This document shows, in pieces, positions 45,668-55,072 of a stretch of DNA of 63,352 bases; position 1 is the stretch's first letter; every line of letters begins with the position of its first letter. Source of the DNA: Alishewanella agri BL06 (GTDB lineage: Bacteria > Pseudomonadota > Gammaproteobacteria > Enterobacterales > Alteromonadaceae); assembly GCF_000272005.1 (NCBI RefSeq), contig NZ_AKKU01000020.1, positions 1 through 63,352 of the forward strand, in the 5' to 3' direction. The notes beneath the pieces were generated by a model. It had not been told where the DNA came from. It worked only from the letters and a program-made list of their open reading frames with translations, and searched no databases. The position numbers and the translations under genes were made by a program.

Positions 45668-46750
45668 TTAAGCTTCACTATGCGCAAACCTGGCTAATAA
45701 ATCCAGTGTCTGCTCAATATCGCCGCGGCTGATATCCAAATGACACACCCAGCGCATGCGTTTGAACTGACTGCTGGCATTAGCGTAGTTACTGGCGGTT
45801 AGCTGAACCTGATGCTGCGCCAAAAAGTGCTGCAACGCATCGGCCAGCGCCAGCGGCAGTTCAGTAAACAGGATATTGGTTTGTACCGGCAATACCCTGA
45901 GCTGGCCGGCAAAGCGGCCTTGCTGGCTTAACGCCTGTAAGCCTTCCGCCAGCAAGCGGGCATTGGCATGATCCTCAGCCAGCCGCTCGATATTATGTTG
46001 CAGCGCATACAGGCCGGCTGCGGTAATCACGCCGGTCTGGCGCATGCCGCCGCCCAGCATTTTGCGAATGCGCCGTGCACGCTGAATAAAGTCGGCAGAG
46101 CCTAATAACAAGGAGCCAACCGGTGCGCCCAGACCTTTGGATAAACAAATCGAGACTGAGTCATAACCCTGACAAAGTGCCCGGGCCATCGCCTGCGGGC
46201 TAAGCTGATGATTGGGCGCGAGCGCAACCGCCGCATTAAATAGCCGGGCTCCATCAATATGACATTGTAAATTATTCGCTTTGGCTAAGGCGGCGACCTG
46301 TTGCATATAACTAAGCGGCAGCACTTTGCCACCGACGGTATTCTCAATCACAATCAGCCGTGTACGGGCAAAATGCGGGTCGTCTGGTTTAATCGCATCC
46401 TGAATATCCTGCAGCGCCAGAGTGCCATTGTCCTGCAGCGCCAGCGGTTGCGGCTGAATCGAGCCCAGCACCGCCATACCGCCACCTTCCCATTTATAGG
46501 TGTGCCACTGCTGGCCGACAATGGCTTCATCGCCACGCTGGCAATGGCTCATCAGCGCAATCAGATTGGTCTGGGTGCCGCTCGGTGCAAATAGCGCTGC
46601 GTCAAAGCCCAGCATCTTAGCGGCATAGTCTTGTAGGGCTAGCGTCGTGGGGTCATCATTAAAAACATCATCGCCCAGCGCAGCGTGAAACATCGCTTCT
46701 TTCATGGCGTGGCTGGGGCGGGTTACGGTATCACTGCGAAAATCAGGCAT
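45668..46750 (-). CDS. ltaE: Low-specificity L-threonine aldolase
   Basis: LtaE is a PLP enzyme that splits threonine and allo-threonine to glycine and acetaldehyde. The 360-residue protein begins DFRSDTVTRPSHAMKEAM and has GDDVFNDDPT, FAPSGTQTN, the PLP-ring histidine in QQWHTYKWE, IDGARLFNAAVA and the Schiff-base lysine K205 in CLSKGLGAPVGSLL. I use ATG 46750; TTG 46765 would add five residues. It lies 32 bp upstream of the amidohydrolase on the same strand. Confidence 0.94.
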   Translation of the reverse strand: MPDFRSDTVTRPSHAMKEAMFHAALGDDVFNDDPTTLALQDYAAKMLGFDAALFAPSGTQTNLIALMSHCQRGDEAIVGQQWHTYKWEGGGMAVLGSIQPQPLALQDNGTLALQDIQDAIKPDDPHFARTRLIVIENTVGGKVLPLSYMQQVAALAKANNLQCHIDGARLFNAAVALAPNHQLSPQAMARALCQGYDSVSICLSKGLGAPVGSLLLGSADFIQRARRIRKMLGGGMRQTGVITAAGLYALQHNIERLAEDHANARLLAEGLQALSQQGRFAGQLRVLPVQTNILFTELPLALADALQHFLAQHQVQLTASNYANASSQFKRMRWVCHLDISRGDIEQTLDLLARFAHSEA

Positions 46751-46872
46751 CGGCACGGCTCTCAATCGAACAACACTGGCACTTAAGCTAATTTACTGGC
46801 AGGCTAAACACAAGCAGGCTGCGGCCATCAGTAGTAGGCTAACGGCAAAGGTGGAGAAGGAGTAAGATAAGC

Positions 46873-47484
46873 GTGCATTTTTATCAACCGGCACAGGGCC
46901 ATGGCCTGGCCCATGATCCGCTAAACAGCATTATTGCACCGCGGCCGATTGGCTGGATTTCCAGTATCAGCGCGGCGGGGCAGGTCAATCTGGCACCGTA
47001 CAGCTTTTTTAATTTGTTTAATTACAGTCCGCCGATTATTGGTTTTGCCAGCACCGGCTGGAAAGATTCGGTACAAAATATCCAGCAGAGCGGCGAGTTT
47101 TGCTGGAATCTGGTCAGCCGGCCGCTGGCGGCTGCGATGAATCAAACCAGTGCGACAGTGCCGGCTGAGGTCAACGAATTTGAACTGGCTGGCCTGACGA
47201 TGGCCGAATCGCGCTTAGTCCGGCCGCCGCAGGTCGCAGAAAGCCTGGTGCGCTTTGAATGTAAACTCAGCCAGTTGTTGCCATTAAAGGCCGCCGATGG
47301 TCGCGAGTTGCCCACCTGGCTGGTGTTAGGCGAAGTAATAGGGGTGCATATCGCACCGCAACTGCTGGTTAATGGCGTCTTTGATACGCTGGCGGCCGAT
47401 CCACTGTTGCGCGGCGGTGGCCCGGGCGAGTACTTTACGCTCAGTGCCAGCCAGAAAATGACCTTGCTCAGACCACAAGTTTAA
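46873..47484 (+). CDS. Flavin reductase-like, FMN-binding split-barrel protein
   Basis: This 203-residue protein of the flavin-reductase-like (DIM6/NTAB) family has a split barrel with SIIAPRPIGWISSI, NLAPYSFFNLFNYSPPIIGFAS and the ending GGGPGEYFTL. It probably binds FMN and may act as an FMN-dependent oxidoreductase or reductase; the partner is not known. The start is GTG at 46873, with GAAGGAG about 11 bases upstream. It is followed 11 bp later by the serine hydrolase gene, so the two are probably cotranscribed. Confidence 0.87.
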   Translation: MHFYQPAQGHGLAHDPLNSIIAPRPIGWISSISAAGQVNLAPYSFFNLFNYSPPIIGFASTGWKDSVQNIQQSGEFCWNLVSRPLAAAMNQTSATVPAEVNEFELAGLTMAESRLVRPPQVAESLVRFECKLSQLLPLKAADGRELPTWLVLGEVIGVHIAPQLLVNGVFDTLAADPLLRGGGPGEYFTLSASQKMTLLRPQV

Positions 47485-47495
47485 AGGACAGCAGA

Positions 47496-49052
47496 ATGAC
47501 AATACGCTATTTGCTTTGTGTACTTGGTTTTGCCGGCAGTGTTGGCGTTTGGGCCAATACCAACCCGCCAGCCGCGCTGCCAGATCTGGCGCAGCTGGTG
47601 CCGGCGGCGTTGCAGCAGTTTGATACACCCGGTATGGCCATCGCGGTGGTAAAGGATGGTCAGGTGTTGCATCTGGCGGGCTTCGGTGAGCGCGATCTGG
47701 CAACGGGCGCCCTGGTCGATAGTGACACCTATTTTCGGCTGGCGTCGGTCAGTAAGGCCTTTACTGCTGCTTCAGTGGCGATTCTGGTCGATGAGGGCAA
47801 GCTGAGCTGGGATGACAAGGTGGTGCAGTATTTACCGCAGTTTCGGCTGCAGGATCCCTGGGTAACGGCTGAATTTACCATTCGTGATCTGTTAAGTCAG
47901 CGCAGCGGCCTGGCCGGGGCTGCCGGTGACAGCATGATTTGGCCTGAGCCCAGTGGCTTTAGCCGCGACGAGGTGGTGCATAATCTGCGTTATCTGACGC
48001 CGGTCAGCAGCTTCCGGTCGCAGTATGCGTACAGCAATGTGCTCTATATTACGGCTGCCGAGCTGGTGGCGAAAGTGGCTGGCGAACCCTGGCAGGATTT
48101 TGTCGCTAAACGCATTTTTGCGCCGTTAAATATGCAGTGTTTTGCCGGAGATCAGCCGGCAGATACCTTGCAAAATGCCGCCCAACCCTATCGCTTTAGT
48201 GCCGAAGATGGCTTTGTGGCCATTCCGCGTAATGCCATTGACGGCAAGATGCTGATGTCGGCCGCCGCCGGCGGTGTTGTCTGTCGTGCCAGCGACCTGG
48301 TGCCCTGGATGCAGTTCTTACTGGCGCAGTATCAGGGTAAGGCTGCTGCGAACGCGCCCTTTAGTCAGACGCAGTTGCTGCAAATGTGGGCGCCGCAAAC
48401 CCTGATGGCGGTGGGCAGCAATGACCGCGAGCTGGATCAGGTTAATTTTGCCGCCTATGGTCTGGGCTGGCGCATGGCTGATATGCATGGCGTTAAAGTG
48501 GTACATCATACCGGCACCTTGTCTGGTTTTCAGGCGCATCTGGTATTGGTGCCGGAGCAGCAACTGGGTTTTGTGGTGCTGAACAATGGTTCGAATAGTG
48601 GTGCGCGTCAGGCGGTGGTGCAAAGCCTGTTAAAGCACTATCTGGCGCCTGACCAGCAACAGGACTGGGTGGCGTTTTATGCCGCGCAGCAACAGCGGGC
48701 GGCGGGTCGGCCGGCCGCGGCACAACCTGTTGGTACCGGCGAGGTACTGCTGGCGCTGCAGGAGTATGCTGGCAACTATAACGATAACTGGTTTGGTGGC
48801 ATGCTGATAGCTCAGGATGAGCAGGGGTTAAGTCTGCAATCGGCGCGGATGATTAATCTGCAAGGCCGGCTGGAACCTTTTGCCGATCATAGCTTTATCG
48901 TGCGCTGGACTGATCCTAATGTTGCCGGGCCGGCGTTAATCCACTTTCAGTTGAATAACCGCCGTCAGGTTACCGGCTTTACGCTGGAACCCTATGCGGC
49001 TGAGCCGGGTGAGCGGCATAGCTACCGTGATATGCGCTTTCGGCGGCAGTAA
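47496..49052 (+). CDS. Exported serine hydrolase, class C beta-lactamase fold
   Basis: This 518-residue protein has a signal peptide (about 1-20, GVWAN). Its beta-lactamase/transpeptidase-like domain holds SVSK at 84-87 (nucleophile S84), the YSN motif at 179-181 and HTG in HHTGTLSG. The C-terminal part (about 400-518) is a lipocalin-like DUF3471-type domain. Proteins of this layout are usually esterases or D-aminopeptidases in the periplasm rather than true beta-lactamases. Substrate not readable. Confidence 0.9.
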   Translation: MTIRYLLCVLGFAGSVGVWANTNPPAALPDLAQLVPAALQQFDTPGMAIAVVKDGQVLHLAGFGERDLATGALVDSDTYFRLASVSKAFTAASVAILVDEGKLSWDDKVVQYLPQFRLQDPWVTAEFTIRDLLSQRSGLAGAAGDSMIWPEPSGFSRDEVVHNLRYLTPVSSFRSQYAYSNVLYITAAELVAKVAGEPWQDFVAKRIFAPLNMQCFAGDQPADTLQNAAQPYRFSAEDGFVAIPRNAIDGKMLMSAAAGGVVCRASDLVPWMQFLLAQYQGKAAANAPFSQTQLLQMWAPQTLMAVGSNDRELDQVNFAAYGLGWRMADMHGVKVVHHTGTLSGFQAHLVLVPEQQLGFVVLNNGSNSGARQAVVQSLLKHYLAPDQQQDWVAFYAAQQQRAAGRPAAAQPVGTGEVLLALQEYAGNYNDNWFGGMLIAQDEQGLSLQSARMINLQGRLEPFADHSFIVRWTDPNVAGPALIHFQLNNRRQVTGFTLEPYAAEPGERHSYRDMRFRRQ

Positions 49053-49064
49053 AACAGGCCATAA

Positions 49065-49090
49065 AAAAGGGCAGTCAGCGCTGCCCTTTT
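49065..49090. terminator. Bidirectional terminator between the serine hydrolase and receptor 3
   Basis: AAAAGGGCAG and CTGCCCTTTT form a perfect 10-bp stem around a 6-base loop between two convergent genes. Confidence 0.88.
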
Positions 49091-49107
49091 ATCATTAACG
49101 CAATTGC

Positions 49108-51351
49108 TTAGAAGAAGTTAATTCTAAAATCAACGCCAAATACCCGCGGCTCATTGACAAAGCCGGTCAGGTTACTAAAGTCGATTGCGCCTTTCAGGTT
49201 GTCCTGATCGGTGATGTTGCGACCAAATACACCCACTTCGTAGTTGTGCTGATCATTAACGTAGGCAACACGTAAACCGGCTTCGTGGTTGTTATTGCTA
49301 CGGAACTCAGCAGACTCATACAGGAATAAATTGGTTTTACCCTGCAGCTGGTAATCTGCAAACACATAAATTTCACCACTGTCGACCGGATAGGCATAAC
49401 GGCTATTCAGTGTCAGAATGGTTTTCGGCGCTTGTGGGAACGGATTGCCATTAATCAGCGCTAAGCCATCAGTAGTGGTGGGGTCCAGTACAGTACAAAG
49501 GCCAGAACCACAAGGCGCGACGGTCAGCGTATCGTCTTTCAGTTCAGTATTGTTATAACTAAAACCACCACCAAAACTCAGGTTTGGCAGTACCCGATAG
49601 TCGAAGTCAACTTCAAAGCCATAGCCAGTACCTTTGTCGGCATTGATCAGCTGGTTACCTTGCGTCTGACCACCGATCGCAGATAACTGAATATCATCAA
49701 TGGTGTAATAGAACAGGGCAGCGTTTAAGCGCAGCGTATTGTCCAGCAGATCAGACTTGGTACCCACTTCAAACGAGGTGATGGTTTCGGCACCGGCGAC
49801 TGACGGTGGTGCTTCAAAGGCCACATCACGACCCTGAATGGTCTGGGCGCGGAAACCTTCAGCCACCCGGCCAAATACGCTGGTGCTGTTGGTAAGGCGA
49901 TAATTCGCACTTAATTCCCAGCTAATTTGATCATCGCGCACTTTAATCGGGTCATACTGCTGGATTTGTGCTGCGCCAATTACTAAGGCGAAGCCATCAA
50001 CGTTTTGCTGGCCGACCGAGAAGGTTTTTTCGTCATCGGTGTAACGTAAACCACCGGTCAGAGTCAGCTTATCGTTAACCTGATAAGAGGTCTGGCCGAA
50101 CAGCGCCCAACTGGTATTGCCGTGGAATACTTCAGTGGCACCGAAGAAACCGTCAATGGTATTAACACCAAACGACGAGTCGAAATAGAAGGCACCTACC
50201 TGCCAGCTCAGCGCAGTGCTGGTATCACTGGCTAAACGAATTTCCTGGGTGACTTGCTTTAAATCTTTCAGCTGATCTTCAGTGACGGCATTAGGCACTG
50301 CGGCAGCACCCGCCTGATCCGGGTTACCACCGTCGATATCACCGATACCACCACCCGCTGCTTTTTCAATCGCCGAAATGCTGGTTAGCGTCATACCATC
50401 TAAATGGAAATCGAATTTCAGCGAGCTGCCCCAGGCATCGTAGCGCTGTACGTTATTACCCGGCGCATCATAAGCCACCACATCACGGTCATAGTTCTGG
50501 TTCAGCTTGTTGCTGCCAGGGCTTAAGATGTTTTTGCGGAACATCGTCGAGGTACCGTCATAGTTACGGCTATGTACCTGGAATAAGGCGTCAAACTGCT
50601 CGTTTTCATATAAAAACTGCAGGCGGCCGGTGCGCTCGTCGTAGCCACCCATCACATCGTTCTGACCGGTAAAGCTGTTATCGATCCAGTTACTGCGGTG
50701 TTGTGACAGGAACGAGGCCCGTGCCGACAGCGAATCGGTCAGGCCGCCGCCGACAGCACCTTCAAAATGCGCGGTACCCAAAGTGCCGGCGGTCGTTTTC
50801 AGATAGGCATCAAAATCCTGGCGGGGTTTCACGCTATCAAACTTAATAATACCGGCTGTGGTGTTGCGGCCGAACAATGTACCCTGTGGCCCGCGGATGA
50901 CTTCCACCTGCTGCACGTCGAACAGTGGAAAACTTTTTAGGATCACGTTTTCCATTACCACGTCATCCATCACGATCGATACTGGTTGTGAGGCGGCCAA
51001 ATCGAAATCGGTGTTACCTAAACCCCGGATATAAAAGCGTGGTGCTGCGCGGCCATTCGAACTTTCGGCATACAGGCCAGGCACTTTAATCGCCAGGGCG
51101 GTGATATCGTCTCCTGAGACGAAAATGCTATCGAATTTCTCACCCGACAGGGTAGCGACAGAAATCGGTACTTCCTGAATGCTTTGGCTGCGGCGCTGTG
51201 CCGTGATAGTGATCTTTTCCAGTTTTTTCTCTTCAGCGGCCGGATCTTTGTCACTTTCCTGTGCTAGCAGCACTGGAGAAAAACCCAGAGTTGCACCGAA
51301 CAGTGCAGCCTGTACCGCTGCAAACACAGCAGATTTGGTAAATAGGGTCAT
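49108..51351 (-). CDS. TonB-dependent outer-membrane receptor 3
   Basis: This 747-residue receptor has a signal peptide to about residue 30 (VLLAQ) and a TonB-box-like EKITITAQRR. The plug carries VPISVATLSGEKF, RFYIRGLGNTDFDLAASQPVSIVMDDV and the loop QQVEVIRGPQGTLFGRNTTAG. The barrel ends VFGVDFRINFF with a terminal Phe. The plug is of the subclass often found with siderophore or complex-carbohydrate import, but the ligand cannot be told. A perfect minus-strand TATAAT lies at 51439-51434. It is divergent from the ScsB-like gene. Confidence 0.93.
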   Translation of the reverse strand: MTLFTKSAVFAAVQAALFGATLGFSPVLLAQESDKDPAAEEKKLEKITITAQRRSQSIQEVPISVATLSGEKFDSIFVSGDDITALAIKVPGLYAESSNGRAAPRFYIRGLGNTDFDLAASQPVSIVMDDVVMENVILKSFPLFDVQQVEVIRGPQGTLFGRNTTAGIIKFDSVKPRQDFDAYLKTTAGTLGTAHFEGAVGGGLTDSLSARASFLSQHRSNWIDNSFTGQNDVMGGYDERTGRLQFLYENEQFDALFQVHSRNYDGTSTMFRKNILSPGSNKLNQNYDRDVVAYDAPGNNVQRYDAWGSSLKFDFHLDGMTLTSISAIEKAAGGGIGDIDGGNPDQAGAAAVPNAVTEDQLKDLKQVTQEIRLASDTSTALSWQVGAFYFDSSFGVNTIDGFFGATEVFHGNTSWALFGQTSYQVNDKLTLTGGLRYTDDEKTFSVGQQNVDGFALVIGAAQIQQYDPIKVRDDQISWELSANYRLTNSTSVFGRVAEGFRAQTIQGRDVAFEAPPSVAGAETITSFEVGTKSDLLDNTLRLNAALFYYTIDDIQLSAIGGQTQGNQLINADKGTGYGFEVDFDYRVLPNLSFGGGFSYNNTELKDDTLTVAPCGSGLCTVLDPTTTDGLALINGNPFPQAPKTILTLNSRYAYPVDSGEIYVFADYQLQGKTNLFLYESAEFRSNNNHEAGLRVAYVNDQHNYEVGVFGRNITDQDNLKGAIDFSNLTGFVNEPRVFGVDFRINFF

Positions 51352-51433
51352 GAATGTTACACCTTAGTTGTTAGAAGATGATGCAGTCTGCGCGAAGAAC
51401 TGGAGTGACCACAGTGACTGCAGACGGCGCTCT

Positions 51434-51462
51434 ATTATAGCGGTTTGTCGTGTATTTGCCTG
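51434..51462 (-). promoter_or_regulatory. Candidate promoter of receptor 3
   Basis: A minus-strand TATAAT (51439-51434) lies 17 bp from CAGGCA (51462-51457), which matches only 3 of 6 of the -35 consensus. The -10 is strong and the -35 weak. Confidence 0.4.
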
Positions 51463-51548
51463 CTTTTAGCTTAATTTTACCGCAATTTCTCTGGTCGGTT
51501 GATCGCAGATGTTGTATTAACGTAAACCAATAACCGGAGGTGGAAACA

Positions 51549-53594
51549 GTGTTCAGAATTTTCATTAGCATGCTGTTGTGCTGCTGTATCAGTACCGCAG
51601 CCTGGGCGCACAGCAGTGGCTGGCAAGAAAGTAAGCACATCAGGGCTGAGCTGGTCAGCGAGTATCAGCAAGTGATGCCGGGGCAAAAACTGCTGTTGGC
51701 GTTGCATTTTATTCCGGACGAACACTGGCATACCTACTGGCGAAACCCCGGTGACTCGGGCTTGCCTACCAGTATTAGCTGGCAGTTACCCGAAGGCGTT
51801 AGCACCGGTCCTATCCAGTGGCCGACACCGCAGGCGTTTTCTATTCCTCCCCTAATGAACTATGGTTTCGCTGGTCCGACTATCCTGCTGACGGAATTAA
51901 CAATACCACTCGATTATACCGACAGCAGCCTGCCGATTAAGGCTAAGGTTGATTGGTTGGTCTGTGAGGAAATTTGTATCCCGGCAGATGCCGAATTTCA
52001 GCTCGAGCTGACAGTGGGTTCAGCGGCGGTGCTGTCTGATAGTGCCACCGCTCTGATCGCCCGGGGTAAAAGCAGTCAGCCCTTGCCATTAGCGGTACGC
52101 GGCAGCTTTGATACTGCTGGCGGTAGCTTCTCTGCAGCAGTTAGCGGTTTGCCGGATGTCGATTTTCAGCAGTTTTTTGTCGCCGCCACTGAGCTGGTGG
52201 ATCATGCTGCACAACAACAACTGGTATTCAGCGAAGGTGAATGGTTACTGCGGCAAAATCTGAATACCTATTTTACCAGTGCCGCGGACAGTTTTGAGTT
52301 GGTGCTGGTAAGTGGTAACGGCCAGGGCTACAGCGTGCTGTTAGAGGCGGCAGCTGAGAGTAGCCCTGCCACTGCGGCGGAAAGCACTAGCCTGTGGCTG
52401 GTTCTGCTTATGGCTGCCGCCGGTGGTCTGATTCTAAATCTGATGCCTTGCGTATTTCCGGTGCTGTCACTCAAAGCGTTAAGTATCGCCGCGAATAGCG
52501 GGCAGCGTGCTGAGCAACGCCGCGATGCAATCTGGTACACGCTAGGGGTGGTGCTCAGTTTTGTCAGTCTGGCGCTGTTATTACTGGCACTGCGCGCGGC
52601 CGGCTCGGCAGTGGGCTGGGGCTTCCAGTTACAAAGCCCCTGGTTGGTGGCTTTATTAGCGTATTTACTGTTTGCCCTGGGCTTAAGTTTATCCGGCGTG
52701 GTGCAGTTTGGCCTTGGCCTGATGAGTGCCGGTAGCGGTTTAACCCAGAGCAAAGGTGCCAAAGGCAGCTTTTTTACCGGTGTGCTGGCCGTTGTGGTGG
52801 CCAGCCCCTGTACTGCGCCCTTTATGGGCGGAGCCTTAGGCTATGCCGTCACCCAGCCGCCGCTGTTAGCCTTACTGGTCTTTGTCGCACTGGGCTTGGG
52901 GATGGCGTTACCATTTTTGCTGCTGGCCTATTTGCCGGCATTAGCGCAGGCACTGCCCAAACCCGGTGCCTGGATGGATACGCTTAAGCAGCTGCTGGCG
53001 TTTCCGTTGTATTTAAGTGCAGTATGGCTGGTTTGGGTATTTGGTCGCCAGGCGGGTATCGATGCGGTCGCAGTGCTGCTTTGCGGTATGGTGGCAATCG
53101 CCGCTGCCTGCTGGTTATACGGTAGTTGGCAGTTTAGCCGCGCCGGCTGGGGCCGCCCGCTATTGGCGGCGCTGCTACTCTTATTATCAGTTGGGGTATT
53201 GCGCTTAGTGCCGGACAGTGCGACACCGGCCGCAGCGGCGGCAGATGCGCACTGGCAAGCCTGGAGCCCGGATAAACTGGCGCAGCTGCGACAAAGCGGC
53301 AAGCCGGTGCTGGTGAATATGACGGCCGACTGGTGTATTACCTGTCTGGTCAATGAGCGGGTGGCGCTAAATACCGAAAGCAGTAAAGCAGCGCTGGCGT
53401 TGTATGATGTGACCTATTTAAAAGGCGACTGGACGCGGCGTGATGCCGATATTACCGCCTATTTACACCAATACCAGCGTGATGGCGTGCCGCTATATGT
53501 GTTGTATTGGCCCGGGCAGGCGCCAGAAGTATTACCGCAGATTTTAACGCCGGATACGCTCCGGCAAACTTTAGAGCGACTGAGTAGTCAGTAA
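51549..53594 (+). CDS. ScsB/DsbD-like thiol:disulfide interchange protein
   Basis: This 681-residue inner-membrane protein passes electrons from cytoplasmic thioredoxin to periplasmic thiols. It has a signal peptide (ending AWAHS) and a periplasmic N-terminal domain with the redox pair in LVCEEICIPAD. An eight-helix DsbD/CcdA core follows, with membrane cysteines in LMPCVFPVLSLK and ASPCTAPFMGGALGY, then a C-terminal thioredoxin domain with C596-I-T-C599 in ADWCITCLVNE. The ScsB-like N-terminus distinguishes it from E. coli DsbD. I chose GTG 51549: CGGAGG overlaps an earlier GTG at 51540 but is well spaced for this one. Confidence 0.9.
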   Translation: MFRIFISMLLCCCISTAAWAHSSGWQESKHIRAELVSEYQQVMPGQKLLLALHFIPDEHWHTYWRNPGDSGLPTSISWQLPEGVSTGPIQWPTPQAFSIPPLMNYGFAGPTILLTELTIPLDYTDSSLPIKAKVDWLVCEEICIPADAEFQLELTVGSAAVLSDSATALIARGKSSQPLPLAVRGSFDTAGGSFSAAVSGLPDVDFQQFFVAATELVDHAAQQQLVFSEGEWLLRQNLNTYFTSAADSFELVLVSGNGQGYSVLLEAAAESSPATAAESTSLWLVLLMAAAGGLILNLMPCVFPVLSLKALSIAANSGQRAEQRRDAIWYTLGVVLSFVSLALLLLALRAAGSAVGWGFQLQSPWLVALLAYLLFALGLSLSGVVQFGLGLMSAGSGLTQSKGAKGSFFTGVLAVVVASPCTAPFMGGALGYAVTQPPLLALLVFVALGLGMALPFLLLAYLPALAQALPKPGAWMDTLKQLLAFPLYLSAVWLVWVFGRQAGIDAVAVLLCGMVAIAAACWLYGSWQFSRAGWGRPLLAALLLLLSVGVLRLVPDSATPAAAAADAHWQAWSPDKLAQLRQSGKPVLVNMTADWCITCLVNERVALNTESSKAALALYDVTYLKGDWTRRDADITAYLHQYQRDGVPLYVLYWPGQAPEVLPQILTPDTLRQTLERLSSQ

Positions 53595-53625
53595 GGTCGC
53601 CCGTTTTTCAACGCAACAGGAGTCT

Positions 53626-54228
53626 ATGATGAAAAAGATGAAATTGTTAGCTTTGGCCGCTGCGGCGGTGTTCGCCGGTAGCCTGGCTGCTGCGCCGCAG
53701 GTTGGTCAACCGGCACCGGCTTTTACCGTAAAAGATTCCGCCGGGCAGGTGCATAGCCTGCAGGATTTCGCCGGCAAGAATGTGGTGCTGGAGTGGACCA
53801 ATCACGATTGCCCCTTTGTAGTAAAACACTATCAGGGCAATATGCAGCAACTGCAACAAGATCTGACGGCGCAAGATGTAGTGTGGCTGAGCGTGATCTC
53901 CTCGGCACCAGGTAAGCAAGGCCATGTGAATCAGGCAAAATCGGATGAGCTGACCAGCAGCCGTGGCGCCGCGCCAACCGCAGTTATTTTTGATGAAGAC
54001 GGCGTGATGGGGAAAGCCTATGATGCGCGTACCACACCACATATGTATGTGATCGACAAAAACGGTGTACTGCAGTATATGGGCGGTATTGATAGCATTC
54101 CGTCTGCTAAAGTAGAAGATATCCAAACGGCAACGCCGTACTTTGCCAATGCGGCAAAAGCCGTGCTGGCCGGGCAAGCGCCGGATCCGGCGGTAAGCCG
54201 GCCTTATGGTTGCAGCATTAAGTACTAA
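53626..54228 (+). CDS. Exported redoxin (thioredoxin-fold) protein
   Basis: This 200-residue periplasmic thioredoxin-fold protein has a signal peptide (about 1-23, SLAAAP). It opens VGQPAPAFTVKDSAGQVHSL, as in AhpC/TSA redoxins, and has the active Cys C62 in WTNHDCPFVVKHY. A second Cys lies only at the C-terminus (YGCSIKY). So it is a one-Cys or distant two-Cys type, not a CxxC thioredoxin. It follows the ScsB-like gene by 31 bp and is its likely electron acceptor. AGGAG is 3 bases before ATG 53626 and 6 before ATG 53629; the second may be the real start. Confidence 0.88.
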   Translation: MMKKMKLLALAAAAVFAGSLAAAPQVGQPAPAFTVKDSAGQVHSLQDFAGKNVVLEWTNHDCPFVVKHYQGNMQQLQQDLTAQDVVWLSVISSAPGKQGHVNQAKSDELTSSRGAAPTAVIFDEDGVMGKAYDARTTPHMYVIDKNGVLQYMGGIDSIPSAKVEDIQTATPYFANAAKAVLAGQAPDPAVSRPYGCSIKY

Positions 54229-54238
54229 GCTAAACCCA

Positions 54239-54275
54239 GCCGGGGCTCTGGCCTGTTGCCGCCCCGGCAGGATGT
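54239..54275 (+). terminator. Terminator after the redoxin gene
   Basis: GCCGGGGC (54239-54246) pairs with GCCCCGGC (54261-54268) around a 14-base loop, followed by a short T-run (GTTTTTATT). Confidence 0.75.
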
Positions 54276-54277
54276 TT

Positions 54278-55060
54278 TTATTGTGGTGGCACTATTGGTA
54301 ACAGTTGTAAGCCATGTTCAGCGAGAGTCTGATGAAACCCCGGCTGTTGCAGTATCAGGTGTAACCACTGATAGAGTGTGGCGATATCAAGCGGGTGGCT
54401 TTCACGCAGTAACAATTGCATACCGTAACTTTGGTCAATGCGCTCAGAAATCAGCAGGGCGTCGTGGTGTTGCGGATTAACGCTCAGATACTGCTTAATA
54501 AAAGTACGGGTGACAATGGCGGTATCGGTACGCCCTTTTAACACCAGTTCGACACTGGCGAAATGGTCGGTAACCGGTATCATCAGATACTCAGTTGCCA
54601 GGCGGGCGGGATCGGTTTCGTAATTGGCGATCCGATAATGGTAACCCAGAATACCGGCTATACTTTTACCCTGCAGATTGTCAAACCATTGCTGTGATCC
54701 GGCTTTGCTAAGTAGCGCAATAAAAACTTCATCATCCCGGGCAAAAGCCGGCGATTGCTGCATGGCCAGACCTTTGTTGTGCCAGCCCCAGTTGATATCT
54801 TCAAAAAAGATGGCATCAAACAGTCCTTGCTGAAAATCCTGATGCCGGCGCACCGCGGTCGTCAGTACCAACTCAAAGTGATACTGCTGCTGTAACTGAT
54901 TCAGCTGCGAAATTAACTCCACCGTTAAGCCAGAGGCCTGTTGTTGTTGTATTTGTACGTAGGGAGGAAATTCATAGGCACCGACTTTCACCAGCGTTTT
55001 GGCCTGGGCCGGCGCTAGCAAAGAGAGGATAGCGACTAAGCAATATAGCAACCACTTCAT
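54278..55060 (-). CDS. Periplasmic amino-acid-type substrate-binding protein
   Basis: This 260-residue solute-binding protein has a signal peptide (about 1-20, PAQAK) and the family-3 (SBP_bac_3) opening LVKVGAYEFPPYVQ. The second lobe has TEYLMIPVTDHFASVELVLKGRTDTAIV. There is no transporter gene next to it, so it may be an orphan binding protein or sensory partner. It sits 13 bp downstream of the cytosine deaminase on the same strand. Ligand unknown. Confidence 0.85.
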   Translation of the reverse strand: MKWLLYCLVAILSLLAPAQAKTLVKVGAYEFPPYVQIQQQQASGLTVELISQLNQLQQQYHFELVLTTAVRRHQDFQQGLFDAIFFEDINWGWHNKGLAMQQSPAFARDDEVFIALLSKAGSQQWFDNLQGKSIAGILGYHYRIANYETDPARLATEYLMIPVTDHFASVELVLKGRTDTAIVTRTFIKQYLSVNPQHHDALLISERIDQSYGMQLLLRESHPLDIATLYQWLHLILQQPGFHQTLAEHGLQLLPIVPPQ

Positions 55061-55072
55061 AGTATCTCTGAC

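Noticed and set aside
47496..49052. True class C beta-lactamase conferring resistance
   Set aside because: The length and C-terminal domain fit the broader serine-hydrolase group, and the SxxK/YSN/HTG set alone does not show lactam hydrolysis.
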